Below are positions 24,721 through 37,482 of a stretch of DNA of 64,000 nt, piece after piece. Position numbers and translations under genes: made by a program. Below the pieces are notes generated by a model, which ran no database searches, was not told where the DNA came from, and saw only the letters and a program-made list of their open reading frames with translations. Source of the stretch: Ipomoea triloba (Eukaryota > Streptophyta > Magnoliopsida > Solanales > Convolvulaceae); NCBI RefSeq assembly GCF_003576645.1, contig NC_044924.1, forward strand, positions 4,791,549 to 4,855,548, read 5' to 3'. How positions within the stretch are numbered: position 1 is the first letter of the stretch; each line of letters starts with the position of its first letter.

Positions 24721-26580
24721 TCTTCTGCTTCCGTGAACTTAGGGCTAACACAACAATTATCAGAGACTTATGGGGGGGAAACAAATTGAAATGGTGAAAA
24801 TCCTCCGTATCTGCTTCAGATCTTGGGTTGTCTGGAGAAAATGGAGTCGACAGTGTTTTCCCTCCTTTGAAATTTCAAATTTGGTTCTCAAACCAGGCAA
24901 TAGCCAGTTGGGGGTAAATCACTGTCCACACAACTGTGTGGGTCGCACGACATCGTTTTAATATTAAAAATTCATTGCTCTTTGTTTGTTAGAATAATGA
25001 ATATTGTGAGATAAAGTAATACCCGAGTCCCAAAGACCTTGTGGTCAAGTGGCATCAGGTGTCCCAATTAGCACTCTCACATGGATGATGGGAGTGGGGC
25101 CTCAGTGGAGGCAATTGTTGACTCTATTTTATGAATTATAATAAAATATTTTATATGTGTTAGAATAATGAAATTTTTTAGATAAGATAATATATTTTAT
25201 GAGTTAAAATAATGACTACATGATTAAATATTAATAACATTCCTTATTGGACATTATCTTCCTGCGATCATGCCTAGCTAAAAATCTTACTAGAAAAAAT
25301 CCAGTGGGAAAATTATAGTCACGGAAAATATTACATGATGTATGTATAATCATGTGTTACACGGGTTACCATTACAAATAAAAATAAATAAATAAATAAC
25401 TTTAGGCTAAGAAAATTCGGTTGAAAAAACTTATAAAAGAAAATTTACAACTATACATCAATCATAAACTCCAGGGTATGATCTTCAAGAATTGTGGGGT
25501 TTGTTTATTTAAATTTTTATTTGCAACTTTTTTCCTTTTTGTATTACTATGTTGCAATAATGTATCGTTAAAAATCTCACTGGAAAAATTCAATGAGAAA
25601 AAACATGTGAGGAAAATAAATAAATAACTCCATTAGCAACTTTATAATAAGCACATAATGGCACATATTTATATTTACATATTTATTCTTCATGAGAATT
25701 GCCCAATCATTTGTTTACTACTACAAGTCAAAAAACTTTGTAATCCAACAAGATATATGTTGTGATTTACATTTCTATTATTATTTCGAGAATTACAAGA
25801 ATAAACATTAGCGTCTAGTGACCAATAATTATGTGGTAATGATGTTCATCAATTGCCTGTCTAAATTTATTATTCTACCAATGATATTTATGTAGCGGAA
25901 CTTAAAGCCATATATTGTACGAGAGTTTATTTGATTAAATTCAATCAAGGATCTCTGTGTGAACCCATAGGCTTCAAACTCGCTTTATATCATATCACAT
26001 CGTTACTCTTATTTCTCTTTCATGCACGCTCCCATTTGTAACCTACAAGGTTAACACTCAAAAGTGTAGTGTTATAAAGAGAACATATATATTTTAGCAA
26101 GTTGAGTTATGTCTTAATTGCTCCTTTATACGTAAAAAGTCATGGCACTTATGGTGCCTAACTGTAGATCTAGATTATCATGTAACAAAGCAATTTATAA
26201 AGACAATTGTGTTGTCGATAACTATAATACTTTCATAAATTTCTCTCATATTTATAATGGTTTAGGGCAATATTTAAGTCAACCAGATTTTAGTCATTTT
26301 CCAAAATATATTTAAATATGGTTGCTCTGTATCCCCAGTATTATGATTATTTTGCGCGCCAATATTTTTACTGGGATTTTCTCGCCTCCTAGGCGAACAT
26401 CTGATAAGAGTATATTTGGTCATATTTTTACCCCATATTTAAATCCATTTCTACCACTAAATATTAATATTATGTTCTTAATAATATTGAATTTCTTCAT
26501 TGTGATAAATAATTATTATTTGACCAAAGATGATGAAGATTTGATAATTGAGCATAATATTAATATTTTGTAGTGGCATT
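24721..26580. other. Intergenic, CAP-H upstream region and AT-rich DNA
   Basis: The first ~200 bases are the likely CAP-H promoter and 5' UTR. A SINE-like piece lies at about 25030-25135. The remainder is AT-rich without coding signal that I trust; short frames around 25421 and 26322 have no recognisable content. Confidence 0.4.
25030..25135 (+). mobile_element. SINE-like fragment (tRNA-type A-box)
   Basis: The piece reads CAAAGACCTTGTGGTCAAGTG and continues GCATCAGGTGTCCC, then a GGGAGTGGGGCC stretch. The word GACCTTGTGGTCAAGTGGCAT recurs in relatives at about 2510-2570, 28380-28405, 45275-45365 and 56845-56990. No target-site duplication was found here. Confidence 0.5.
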
Positions 26581-26599
26581 TATAATCTTGTTTTGTATG

Positions 26600-27985
26600 T
26601 GTATATTTAATTGCACCAAGTAGGTGGAAGACATGATTTGGTGGAATGATGTGATGAGTGGGAAGCAAAAGACAAATGAAAGAAGGCAAAAAGAGGCATA
26701 AAACATGGAGCCAAAAGCAAAAAGAGAAAGTGAAAGATTCTGCAGAAATTCTGGAGGAGGACAATAGGCGTCTGTCTGCGTCCTGAAACAGACGCCTATT
26801 GTCCATTTTCACACTGCCCGGATTTTTGGACTTTCGCCGCGGCGACCATGCGCAAGAATTCTGCAGTCCAAATTCCAATTTTGCCCCTGCCTTTACCCAA
26901 CTATAAATACCCCTCATTTCTCCATTCTTCAATATCCAATTTTCAGATTAGATTAGTCCCTTCCCCTCTTCTCTTTCCCTTTTCTTCTCCTTAAAAATGT
27001 AGACCTCCAAGTGAGGCTTGTTTAGTAGTGTAGGAGTAGATTAGGATTTATTTTGTAATAAGAAGAGGGATGATACAAGGTTATGAGCTTCAACCGATGG
27101 ATCGAGGGGAATTTCTTCCCTTTCTTTCCTTAATTTACCTTGAGCTAACCTTGTATCAAGATGCTTGTTCTTAAATTTATTTATATTTGGATTATGGATT
27201 GTGTTTATGTCTAGATTGTTGTTCGTTCTTCAATTATTATGAATTGTTAGTTTAGCTTCTATGAGTTGTTGTGTGCAAGACTTGTTATTGAAAGTGTGTG
27301 ATTAATGGATCCAATTACATGCTTGTTTGTTGTTGTGTCACGGTGAGAATCGGGCATGGCTAGAACACTCTTGCCACACCTATTGATTTATACAATGCGA
27401 GAGCTTGATAAATTATAGGGGGATTTCTCGGCTAATCTTCGGTTCCTTCACCGCGAGAGCGGGTTGGAATTTAGAAGTTAGCCAAAACGGTTCCTTCACG
27501 GGTGACAGCGTGTTGGAATCTAGAGGTTAGTTTAGGCTACCTCCTCACAACTTGTAGGATTAACTTGAGTTTGGGCATGTTGATTTGCTTAGGATCTTTA
27601 AGACGAGCCTCGCTTGTAGACTACGAGAGTAGATAACTTGCGGTTTGGCACATTCGGGTAGATCACGAGAGTGGCACCGAGGACTTTAGTGCATTTCCTC
27701 CATTCACAAGGGATAAAACTTCTTTTCTACATTTGTTTGACTCATGATGGTTATTGACCCGATCCATATCCTTACCTATGTTGCATCTTATATATCTCTC
27801 TTCATTTGTTGCTTTTATTTTTGTTATTTACTTTTGTTGTCTTAATCCCGTTATTATCGAACTAGCTTCACAAGAATCAATCCGAGTTAGTGCTTGACCA
27901 ACCATTCCCTGTGGATCGATAACCCCGGAATACTCCGGGTATTTGCGTGTACCTAAAAGCTACAACCAACATCTCCAAGACATAA
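26600..27985 (+). mobile_element. Probable LTR (solo LTR or LTR-retrotransposon remnant)
   Basis: The features suggest a long U3-R-U5: a 17-bp perfect hairpin at 26759-26804, a TATA box (CTATAAATACCCC) at about 26900, a CT-rich leader, many GAGAG/CGAGAG motifs, and the ending ATTCCCTGTGGATCGATAAC followed by CCCCGGAATACTCCGGG, which resembles sequence near the inner end of plant Ty3/gypsy LTRs. No gag, protease or reverse transcriptase frame is present. I could not fix the TG/CA ends or a 5-bp duplication, so the borders are approximate and the class is tentative. Confidence 0.45.
26759..26804. repeat. Perfect 17-bp hairpin
   Basis: The left arm GGACAATAGGCGTCTGT (26759-26775) and right arm ACAGACGCCTATTGTCC (26788-26804) are exact reverse complements, separated by a 12-base loop. 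The hairpin sits about 100 bases upstream of the TATA box at 26900. Confidence 0.95.
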
Positions 27986-28415
27986 TAATTCAAGGTATTT
28001 CAAGAGTAACAATGTTTCTTTATTAGATCTAGTACTATGATTCTCATCTTTTACAGACTTACACCGATAAATTTATGGTCTCAAAGAGTATCGATACATA
28101 TATTTTGGTCCAAGTTGGGAAAGGTACATGGGACTTAGTCACTATTTTATGATCATTATGATCAATAGATATGTTGGTAGATTATTTGCGAAAGTCGCAA
28201 ATAGATTATCATTTGAACTTTTAGTTCAATCTAATTAGTACATGGATTTAAATAATAAAAATGATTTCATGCAATGAAATTTCTTGGCATTCCATTAATT
28301 TTGGATTATTATCTTCCCCTAATAATGCCGAGAAACAATATTCATTAATTAAGTATGCAGTCAGGAAAGATTTACAATTATGCCGCTTGACCATAAGGTC
28401 TTTGACTATTTTAAC

Positions 28416-28662
28416 TAAGGATGTAAACGAGTCGAGCCGAGCTTGAGCCTTGGGTGGCTCGAGCTCGAGCTCGTTAATGAAGGCCCTACTTGAGCTCGAG
28501 CTCGGCAATTTTCGAGCTGCTCGCGAGCAGCTCGTTTGTTCAAGCTCGAGCTTGAATTCAAGCTTAAATTCAGACTCGAACTCGAATTTGAGTTTAATGT
28601 TGAGCTCGAATTTAACTTGTGTGATTTTAAATTTTGAGTATTTCAAATTATAATTTTATAAA

Positions 28663-28716
<54 letters not shown>

Positions 28717-28806
28717 GCTCGCGAACGGCTCGTCGAGCTACGAACCTAAGATATTAGAGTTCGAGCTCGACTCGAGCTCAAATTTGACTGCTTATTTACA
28801 CCCCTA
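28416..28806. mobile_element. hAT-type MITE, 391 bp, with 8-bp target-site duplication
   Basis: Flanking duplications ATTTTAAC lie at 28408-28415 and 28807-28814. Termini are TAAGGATGTAAAC on the left and TTTACACCCCTA on the right, which is inverted TAGGGGTGTAAA. The inner arms are rich in GAGCTCGAGCTC, and the centre is a TA microsatellite (about 28666-28712). An 8-bp duplication and a TAGGG(G/A)TGTAAA end fit hAT-derived elements. Confidence 0.85.
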
Positions 28807-29219
28807 ATTTTAACATATAATAATCTACTAAAAATAACAATGTAATACAACCTTTGCATGTATTGACATGTTGTATGTGGTCTAATTATTCTATCAAATT
28901 GCAATTTCTATTTTTATATGAATAAAATAATTAAACTCGAACATATTTTTGATTGAAAAATAAAAATAGGATATAAAAATTTAAAACATTTCTATTGTTA
29001 CTAAACAAACCTTAGATATGCAATTTACAAGAAGCGCCAATACGAACTATTCGGTCATTCGCTTATTATTATTTTTTCAATTTTAGGCGCCAATGAATCT
29101 ATCCGGCGCGCGAAAACTTACGCTCGAGCACCCACAGCACTTTCCCATTTTTGAAACTCTCTTTCTCTCCGGGTGAGGTGAAGAGCAGAGTAGCAGAGCG
29201 ATACCTGTAATTCAATTTC

Positions 29220-32200
29220 ATGGGAAGCTTGTTAGGGTTTCGTCCCCCTCAATTCTCAGAGGTAAGACCGTTGCTTTCTCCACTAATTTGATACAATGTG
29301 CCTGGAGATCAATGCAACCGAAAGCCCTCCGCTGAAACAAAAGATTCTTAAATTATTGTTTAATTGGTGCGGAAAGCTGATTTTCAAGTTTTGGAATTTT
29401 ATAATTACTTAGCGTATCATTGAGAAGTTGATAGGAGTTGATCAGACAAAAAAAAGTAGAAGAGAGGAGAAAGTTCGGTATTCTAGTAACTGCAACTATT
29501 GAAGTATTGAAGTTTTGTGAATGTCTGGTACAGGATGGGGCTTGGCTACCTTGTTGGCTTCAACCGGAGGACAATGGAGTTGAAACATCTGATGAGGGGT
29601 CCGAGCGAGGGCAATCTTCCTCTGAGCAATGTGTTGAGGTAGCACTTTGAACCATTTATTTTGTAAGCTAAATTTTATGCTTATTATTATTTGAGGTAAG
29701 TGTTGAAAAAAAGAGAGAGAAATAATAGCATTATAGGATTTTTGGTTTGATAAATGATATGAAGGGTGCTATTTCAGTATGTTTAGTTTCTGCGGTTTTG
29801 TTGCCTCAAAGCCAGAAAATAGGGATCCTCTGAATGATCAAGTTATAAATATATTGCAATTTATAATCTAAATACATCAGGAAGGCACCAACATCTTGTC
29901 AAGGTTCCCATATAGGTCTTGACTCCCAAAATTGCAGGATGGTTGCATCTTGTGCCCTGTAGTATCATTTAATCACCTTTTGGTAACTTCTCTTTACATA
30001 TTTTATTATAAAGGCTATATGCTAGGGTTACTCCTTGTTGTATTTATGTTTAAATAAAAATAACTCTTAGCTGAGTTAGCTCCTATCTGATTTAAAAATG
30101 TGTTCTTTTCCTCCCTAGATCTATGGCAAGATAGGTACTTATATGGTAATACTTCTATGTTATACAGGAATATCATAATTTTCGGAAAAATATAAGCAAT
30201 GCCAGTGCTGGTCAACTGTCAGGGGAGGAAGTTGGATATAAGAGTTGCCATTTATACTTATCCGGAGATGACAGTTCACTGCTTAGTTTCACTCCATCCG
30301 TTGATAATGTAAGTTTGTACTTGCTTTATGGACAAGGTTATCCTTGAATTGCATTAAACATATTGCGTCCTTTTTCAGTGCATATTATATCTTGACTGTA
30401 GATTTATGGTTGATAATGTATTGGATGTGATGTAGCTCTGGACTAGTTCGAAGTCTTCGAACACTAAAATATTGTTGATAGGGGTTGCTTTAGAGTTTGT
30501 AGGAGCGTAAAAAAATTCGATCTTTCTTTATTCTCACATCAACATTTCTCTTGTAAAAGGAACTGGACTTTTATTTATTTGTGTCAGACTGTTTGGTAAC
30601 TAACCATTCTCTGAGTCTAACAGTCTGGTTTCCCAATGTGTTTACCATCAACTAGGATTTATCTTTAGATTGCTTGAGAAAGTGAGATCTTAGTAATGCT
30701 TCTAATGTTTCTTGAAAAAAAGTTGTTCGTTAATTATGCTTGGTCCTCTACCATAATAATTGCTATAGAAATGCTTCTAAAATGTTTTATCATTAATACA
30801 CTAAGGTTTCTACAAATCCATTGCCAGGACTAATTGATTGCTCTATAGGATTCTCTGGTGAAAGGTCATGATCCATCATGGACAATGGGAGATGCCTAAG
30901 TAGCCATAGCAACAACCATTGACTCATTGAGACTGAATTTATGGTTAGAACAGCCTTAAGCTTCTCTTATAGAGTTATAGTTAGGAAAGTTTGGGGAGAG
31001 GATGGATCTTTTCTAGTTTTCTCTTGAAGCTAGTAGAAAAGAAGATTAAAATTTTACCTGTAAAGGAACCTTCTTAGTTTGGATGACCATATCTGGACAA
31101 ACAGCCAATTCTGGGAAGATCAGGAATGATCTAAAAAATTCAAATTTGGCATCAAAAGTTTGGTCTTACCTTAAGAAGCCATATCCTTCTTTGGGGGCAT
31201 TAGGGTGGGAATAGAGAGTAACATTTCTTTATTGCACACTTGTATACTAGATTGTTATATTTTTCATCAGTCTGTTATATTTTAACATGTGTGACTTCTT
31301 TTTTGAAGGTGGTTCAATTTCATCTTCATCTATCACTGGGTTGTAATTCAGAGGACATGCCAAATTCATCTAATGATACATCCCAGGTGGAGAGAAATGA
31401 AATAAATTGTAATATAAATGTGCAACGTTTTGAAGTTTCTGGAGAACCAGAAGTAAAGGCCAGTCAATTATATATGGATCACAACATTGATGTAATTAAC
31501 TGTTCTCTAATTCCTGAACTTGGAGGAACAGATGAAGATAAGAGATTAAAGGGGCTTGAAGAAAATGCCAGACTATTAGAAGTTGAACAAATGTTTGAAG
31601 CTAGTCAATTAAATGTGGACCAAAATATTGATGTAATGAACTGTTCTTTAGTTCCTGAATGTGATGGAACAGATAAAGATAAGAATTCAAAGGTTCTTGA
31701 GGAAGATACCAGACTATTAGAAGTTGAGCAAATGAATGATGCAGTTGAAATGTCTATCTCAGCTTCTGAAGCACTGGTAATTCATGAAGTTCTGAGAACT
31801 ATGTCCTGCTCAAAATCTTTGCCAGCTGCAGCTGTGTTGGAAGCTGCACTTCAGGTGAAACAAGCTCGTTTAGAAGTCTGGAAAGAGTCTGATGAGACCT
31901 ACTGCAATTGGTTAACTAAGGAAATTAGTGAAACTGATTTTCAGTCGGAGTCAGAAGATCTAAATATGGAAGATACAGATCATGATGTGGGCATATCTGC
32001 CTCTCGATATAGTTTACAAGGTGATCACTTAAGTGTTTCTCAAGTTAAAGACACTCTTGACTCTGACAACTGTGGATGTGATGGAAAATCAAAATCTGAG
32101 GAAGTTCTGCCACCTAATATTAGCCATCCTCAATGTATTGATAATTTTGTAAACCAAAAATTGGAGGATGTTCATGAGAATGATCTGCAGTTGAAACAGA

Positions 32201-35200
32201 ACATAATAATTGAATCTTCTCATACTGACTGGCAAAATAAAGTGATCAAGGAGTCATCTATGGGGCTGGATACCACCAGCATATCATGTGACAACAATCC
32301 CATGCTGCATCTTTTAGGGAAAGTAAGTCCTACTGTTTCAGCCACATTAGAAGTTGGTTGGACTGCTGGTGATTTTGATTGAATGTAACCACAGAAGTGA
32401 CAGAACATATTTGCTACTCAATCTACTTAGCTTTCTCAGGAATAAATAGTTATAACACTTCATCTGCCATTATGTCATTTAAATGATTGCGTTATCCATT
32501 TAAGAAATATATAGTTTGTCTTTTGTGTGTGTGTGTGTGTTTTTTTATATTTGCAACAACAGTGTAACTAATTCCACTTCCTTTCCTATATAGACAGTAG
32601 AACATAATCCTAAGGAACATCATTCTTTGCAAGCTACAGTTGAGTCTCCTATTGCAAAGAGTTTTGAAATTGCTGGTAATGCTGCAATCTTTATGCCCAA
32701 TATTTCTTTAGCATCCTTTATTGAAAGAATGTTAGCATGATTCTCTCTTCACTTTCTTTCATTAGGACAATTGTACGGAGTATCAAATACAGTTCCAAAC
32801 AGATTTCAGAGTCGCTGGTTTGGAGGTTGGACTGGTGTAAGTACTGCACTTTTATCTTTCCTATCACCGTGTTCCATGTTATTTACAATGACTGCATATT
32901 TCATTAGAAATGTGAAATCAATAATTTGAAGATGAAGAAAGCTACTTATACTGCATTCTGCATGATATTTCTTGATTTTATTTTTTTTTGCCTTCTTTTT
33001 AAAAGATAATTAGAACTTGGTTTTGCTCTGATAGAAATATGAATTTTACTCCCCCTTCTCCTATATGTATATTGTAGTTCATAATCTTCAATTGCATTTC
33101 AATTATTAAATTCAGTTGTCTAAACATTAATACTAGATATAATTTTCTTAGGAAATTGGAGAGATGTTTCTAAGTATTTATTGAATTAATATACTAATTT
33201 TCATGAACTTAGGATTTTGGCTTTGAAGGTTGTATGCCACTTGCTTTTATCGTAAGTGCACATGCTTGTAGATTGCTTGTTCACTTCTCTTAATTTGATC
33301 AATATATTACTAACAGCTTACTTGGATATTATTTTCATAAAGTGTGAAAGAAAATTTTTAGGCTTCATATGGTATGGTAGAAACACAAAAACATGGGAGT
33401 GGAAAATGAACCTTGGGAAGGATTGCCAAAGGATACTGACACACACACACATACGATCCACGAAAAAAGAAGAAGAAAAGTCTTAATCCCGTTATGTGGC
33501 AGCCACTATTTCTTCAATCTAGTAAAAGAAGAAATTTTCATAGAATGGAGTGGGAATTCTGCAAGAATCACGAGTAGATGAACATATACACAGGAAAGGA
33601 ACTGGAATTATGGACCACATTTATGATTCCAACCTGATTCTTGTGCACAATAGAGAGCCTTTGGCTTTTATTTCTTCAGTTTTACATTAGTTATTCTGAA
33701 TAGACAGTGGTGAATGTTTAATATAAAAATCAGTTTGTCTACCTATTTTTAATTGATGGTCCCAATTTATTTATTTTATGAAGTTATTCCTCCTCTTTCC
33801 AGGACACAAGCTTCTCCATTCCAATGGTATACAATAATAATAAAATCATAGGTGAACCTTTTGTTCGCGAGACAAGCTATTTGTCCGAATCGGCAGATAT
33901 TGCTCCAGATGAAAACTCCTTTGTGGGACTAAAACATGACGATAGGGCCAATTTTTCTTCTCAATCAACCATACCTTCTGAAGGTTTATATATGGAGGGG
34001 AATAACAGAGTATTTCCCTCTCAGGATGTCTTTAGATCTTCAAGTCCATCCTTTGTTGATCCACTTTGCTCTGTTGTTCCTTGCAGTATTCCATCCCAAA
34101 ATATGCCTTCTCCTTCAGCATTATGTGATGAACAGGTCAATATGGAAAAGTGCATCCCTGGTACTGAAAATATTATAGAAAGTGCTTCATTACTGGAAAA
34201 GTGCATTCTGGACAACAAGGCTCTTCCGACACAACTTTCCATTTCAGAGGCTAGTGCTGATAGATCAGAGCATCCTGTTCGTAGGAAATTGACCTCACTT
34301 AGAAGTTTTAGCATGATACTGCCTAGAAATGGGTCATTATTAGAGAACGGAAGTCTCAATAAAACATTTCTTCCGGAAAGGAGTGATACATTGCAATATT
34401 TGCCACAGCAAAACCTATATGGTTCAGCAAACAATGCGCATGAATTACCATCTGGCCGTCAAGAAGAAACAATTTCACACCTTATGTTGAAGTCCAAGAC
34501 AAAAGGACCTGTGCAGCATTCAAATTGTTTTCCATCTGACTATACTGCAGAAGCAAATAGAAAACAGATGGAAGGAGGTGAAACTTTAGCAGGGATTGCA
34601 CCAAACCTGAACCTCTTGAAGCTACATTCTATACATGAATATCAAAATACTGCTTCACTAGGAACAAGAAAGCGTGTCCGGTTTGCAGAAACTGAAACTA
34701 AGGCTCCACACAGAGAAAAACGACAAAATCAACAGATAACATCCTACACTCGTAACACTCGTAAGAGTTACAAACGTGTTTTTGGTTTTTAAGTACAAAA
34801 CATAAAGAAGCATGTACAATTCATTTTTTGTATACTTGCAGGCCATACAATGAGAGCTGCCAAATGTTTGAGAGTTTCAAATTCAGAGTCAAGAGCTCAA
34901 AATCTTAAAGGGTGTCTAACTAATTGTCAAGGCAAGTTTGAGAAGAAATTGTTATTCCAATCTATGAAGTTCTTGCTTACTGGATTTCCAAAGCAGAAGG
35001 AAAAAAGAATAGAAGACCTAATTAGGAAGTATGGTGGAACAGTGCTGTCTGATATCCCTTCTTCAGAAAATCAGAGAAAGAGGAGTTCAAGACTTAGAGC
35101 GCAGGGGCTTCCTGTTGTTTTGTGTTCAAAGAAGGTTAGTCACGGGGAACTGAACTGAACTGAACTGAACAAACTTCCTTATCAGCTACAATTTGGATGG

Positions 35201-37482
35201 TCTTAAATTGATCTTAGATGACTGTTTGATGTTGTATCAGCTACAAACATTGAAGTTCTTATACGGCTGTGCAGTAAGTGCCATGATGGTAAAAGCTAAA
35301 TGGCTCACCGATTCAATTGCTGCAAGCTCCCTCTTACCACCTGAACGGTATGCCCTATTAATGCGTAAATCTATATTTGATATTAATGAGTTTGTTCTCA
35401 GAGTAAAATCCTGAATTCATAATCTCTGGTATTACCGTATAAGTTTGGACTCCTATTAAATTTGAGCTGAAAAATTTAATCCTTTGAAGAAAGAGTGATG
35501 AAATTAAAATAGAAGGGATTTGAGGATTTCTGCCATATAGCTTCTTTAAACAAGGTATCAACCTTCTGACCTACTGTGTAAGAAGTCAGTGACTTAAACT
35601 TCATGGAACTTAATGGCTTTTTCTATCAGTTTTAAATATGATGAACCTTGTTTTCCTAAATTTCGATTTTGGCATTTTCCCTCTCTTGTTCTCACAGAGG
35701 ATACTTTTCCCCATGAAATTTGCCACTGGGTATTCAAACATGAGAGGCTATAAAGTTGGGTTGTCCACTGCAAACTTATTTCCATGTGAATATAATGAAA
35801 CTGCTTCTGTCGGAACTTGGAAGTGCAGTTTATGTATACATATCACATTCTTGATGGCTTCTAAAGTTTAGCTGAACTTTACCAGATATAAGTGAAAAGT
35901 TTAGGATATTTTTCGACAATTGCTTATCAGAAAGTCTTTAATGCACTCAAAATATTAATGGCTGTCTGGCTGGTTAACTATTTACTATTCATTTAAGATA
36001 AGTTTTATATGGATTTTATTTTGCTTGTCAAAGTACTTGTTCAACTTCATACAGTGATAATGGTGCTTTTCATGCATATTTCTTGACGCATTCTCCACCT
36101 TCTTATAACTAGTTTATTTCACTGCCATTTGACCCTATGCTAATTTTGTTTTCAGATATATGATTCTACAAAAATATATTGGTGAAGGGTCTATGCAAAC
36201 TGAAATTCCTGTCAAACACAGTAGTTCTAACTCTATCTTTGATGGTGTTGGCATTATGCTTCATGGTGCAAAAATTTTTTGTGCTGAAATGGCAAAAATA
36301 GTCAAGGTAATGGCTTGCTTTCTTTATCTTTATTTGAAGGATGACTTTTATGTACACTGCCTCTTTTTTTTTTTTTCAGTTGCTAATTTCTTGCAGTCAG
36401 TCATTCTCATGGTTTTTGTCTTTTTTTATAAAAGTTATGGTAATGTAAACAATTCCCGCAGCAAAGTACTTAGCTACAACTTTTACATTGGAGTCTATTG
36501 ACTCCATATAATTCCAATATTCTGATATATTTAATAGAGAGCATATACAGATCTCGAAAGTAGCTGAGCGATGTTGTAGGATTGGTTATTAATAGCTTCT
36601 GGTTAGCTTGCACCAAAGATATCAGTAGTTCATTTCCTTTGAGAAGCTGATAGGGATCCCCCCTATGCCCTCCCCCTAACCCCCCCAAACACATACCTTA
36701 CGTGCTGCTCTTGCTTTAGTAATAAAGGTAGTTCAGATCAAATTTTTATTTTTTGAAAGGCCATTTACTTATATGTTAAGTGCTAACCAACTAAAATTTC
36801 ATCGTGGTGACAAATTGTATTTTCTTCTCATCAAGCTTTTTAATGGTTCCAATGTTTTTGGTGCACATTGTATTTGCTGCAAAAATTGTGAGTATTTTTA
36901 GCTAAAAGTTGTTTCTAGTAGTGCCTCACTAAGCACTCATCAGGATATACATTTGTCAGGAAGTTATGAAAACTGCCATAATTTATGTTCAACTGCATGC
37001 AGCTGTATATTCTGTTGCTTTATTTTATGATAGCAAAGTTGACTATATTGATTTGGAACTTCCTTTATCCTTCTCAACTGGTCAGCATGGTGGTGCAAGA
37101 GTTTTCAAAACGCTCCAGAACTTAGTGTTAAGTCTTGATGCTGCAAAGATTACCATTGGGGTTGTTGTGACTGAAGATGGCAGCTGGGAGTCCAGACACT
37201 TGAAGAAGTGCACCTTAGAGAAGAAAATACCTATCATGGTCAGTAGTTTGATTTTCTAATTTGGTTCTTTAGTTAAGGATCAAGTTAAGATCTGTTTGAT
37301 AAAAGTGATATCTCAACCTACTGATAATTATGAAATTTCTGATGCAGCCAGTTAACTGGATAGTAAATAGTTTACATGCACAGAAGCTTCTTCCCTTTAC
37401 AGAAAAGGAAGATACTTTCTATTCACATTCCATTAAGCTTCCAGATACTTCTGGTTCAATTGAATGTAGTCAAGAAATTTAA
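29220..37482 (+). CDS. Tandem-BRCT DNA-damage-response-type protein, 1,083 aa
   Basis: Coding exons: 29220-29261, 29534-29638, 30168-30308, 31309-32322, 32594-32675, 32766-32836, 33803-34760, 34842-35134, 35241-35347, 36156-36306, 37086-37238, 37348-37482; total 3,252 nt, phases consistent. The C-terminus carries two BRCT-like repeats: the first from SMKFLLTGF through RIEDLIRKYGGTVLSD to AKWLTDSI (about residues 840-940), the second from GVGIMLHG through HGGARVFKTLQ to PVNWIVNSL. BRCT pairs usually bind phosphopeptides at DNA breaks. The gene resembles plant BRCT-domain DNA-repair proteins; partners are unknown. The rest is acidic and probably disordered, with a 47-residue tandem repeat in exon 4 and a KRVRF motif near residue 774 matching the PP1-docking RVxF pattern. 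Exons 5 to 7 are the least certain; the long intron 32837-33802 could hide a small exon. Intron 35348-36155 has an open stretch at 35690-35870 that I did not include. Confidence 0.88.
31459..31740 (+). repeat. 141-bp tandem coding duplication in the BRCT gene
   Basis: Two 47-codon units start at about 31459 and 31600. Both encode ASQL, an NIDV-NCSL-PE block, GTD-DK, LEE and RLLEVEQM. They differ at scattered sites, so the duplication is not recent. It lies in exon 4, outside the BRCT domains. Confidence 0.8.

Noticed and set aside
28248..28653. Glu/Leu- and Ser-rich frames
   Set aside because: They come from the GAGCTC repeats of the hAT MITE at 28416-28806.
33256..33581. Two overlapping frames in a BRCT gene intron
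   Set aside because: No conserved content is seen, and the flanking exons join in phase without them. A skipped exon remains possible.
35638..35871. Open stretch in BRCT intron 9
   Set aside because: Exon 9 joins exon 10 in phase as LPPER-YMIL, the expected BRCT order. Including this stretch would break the domain.
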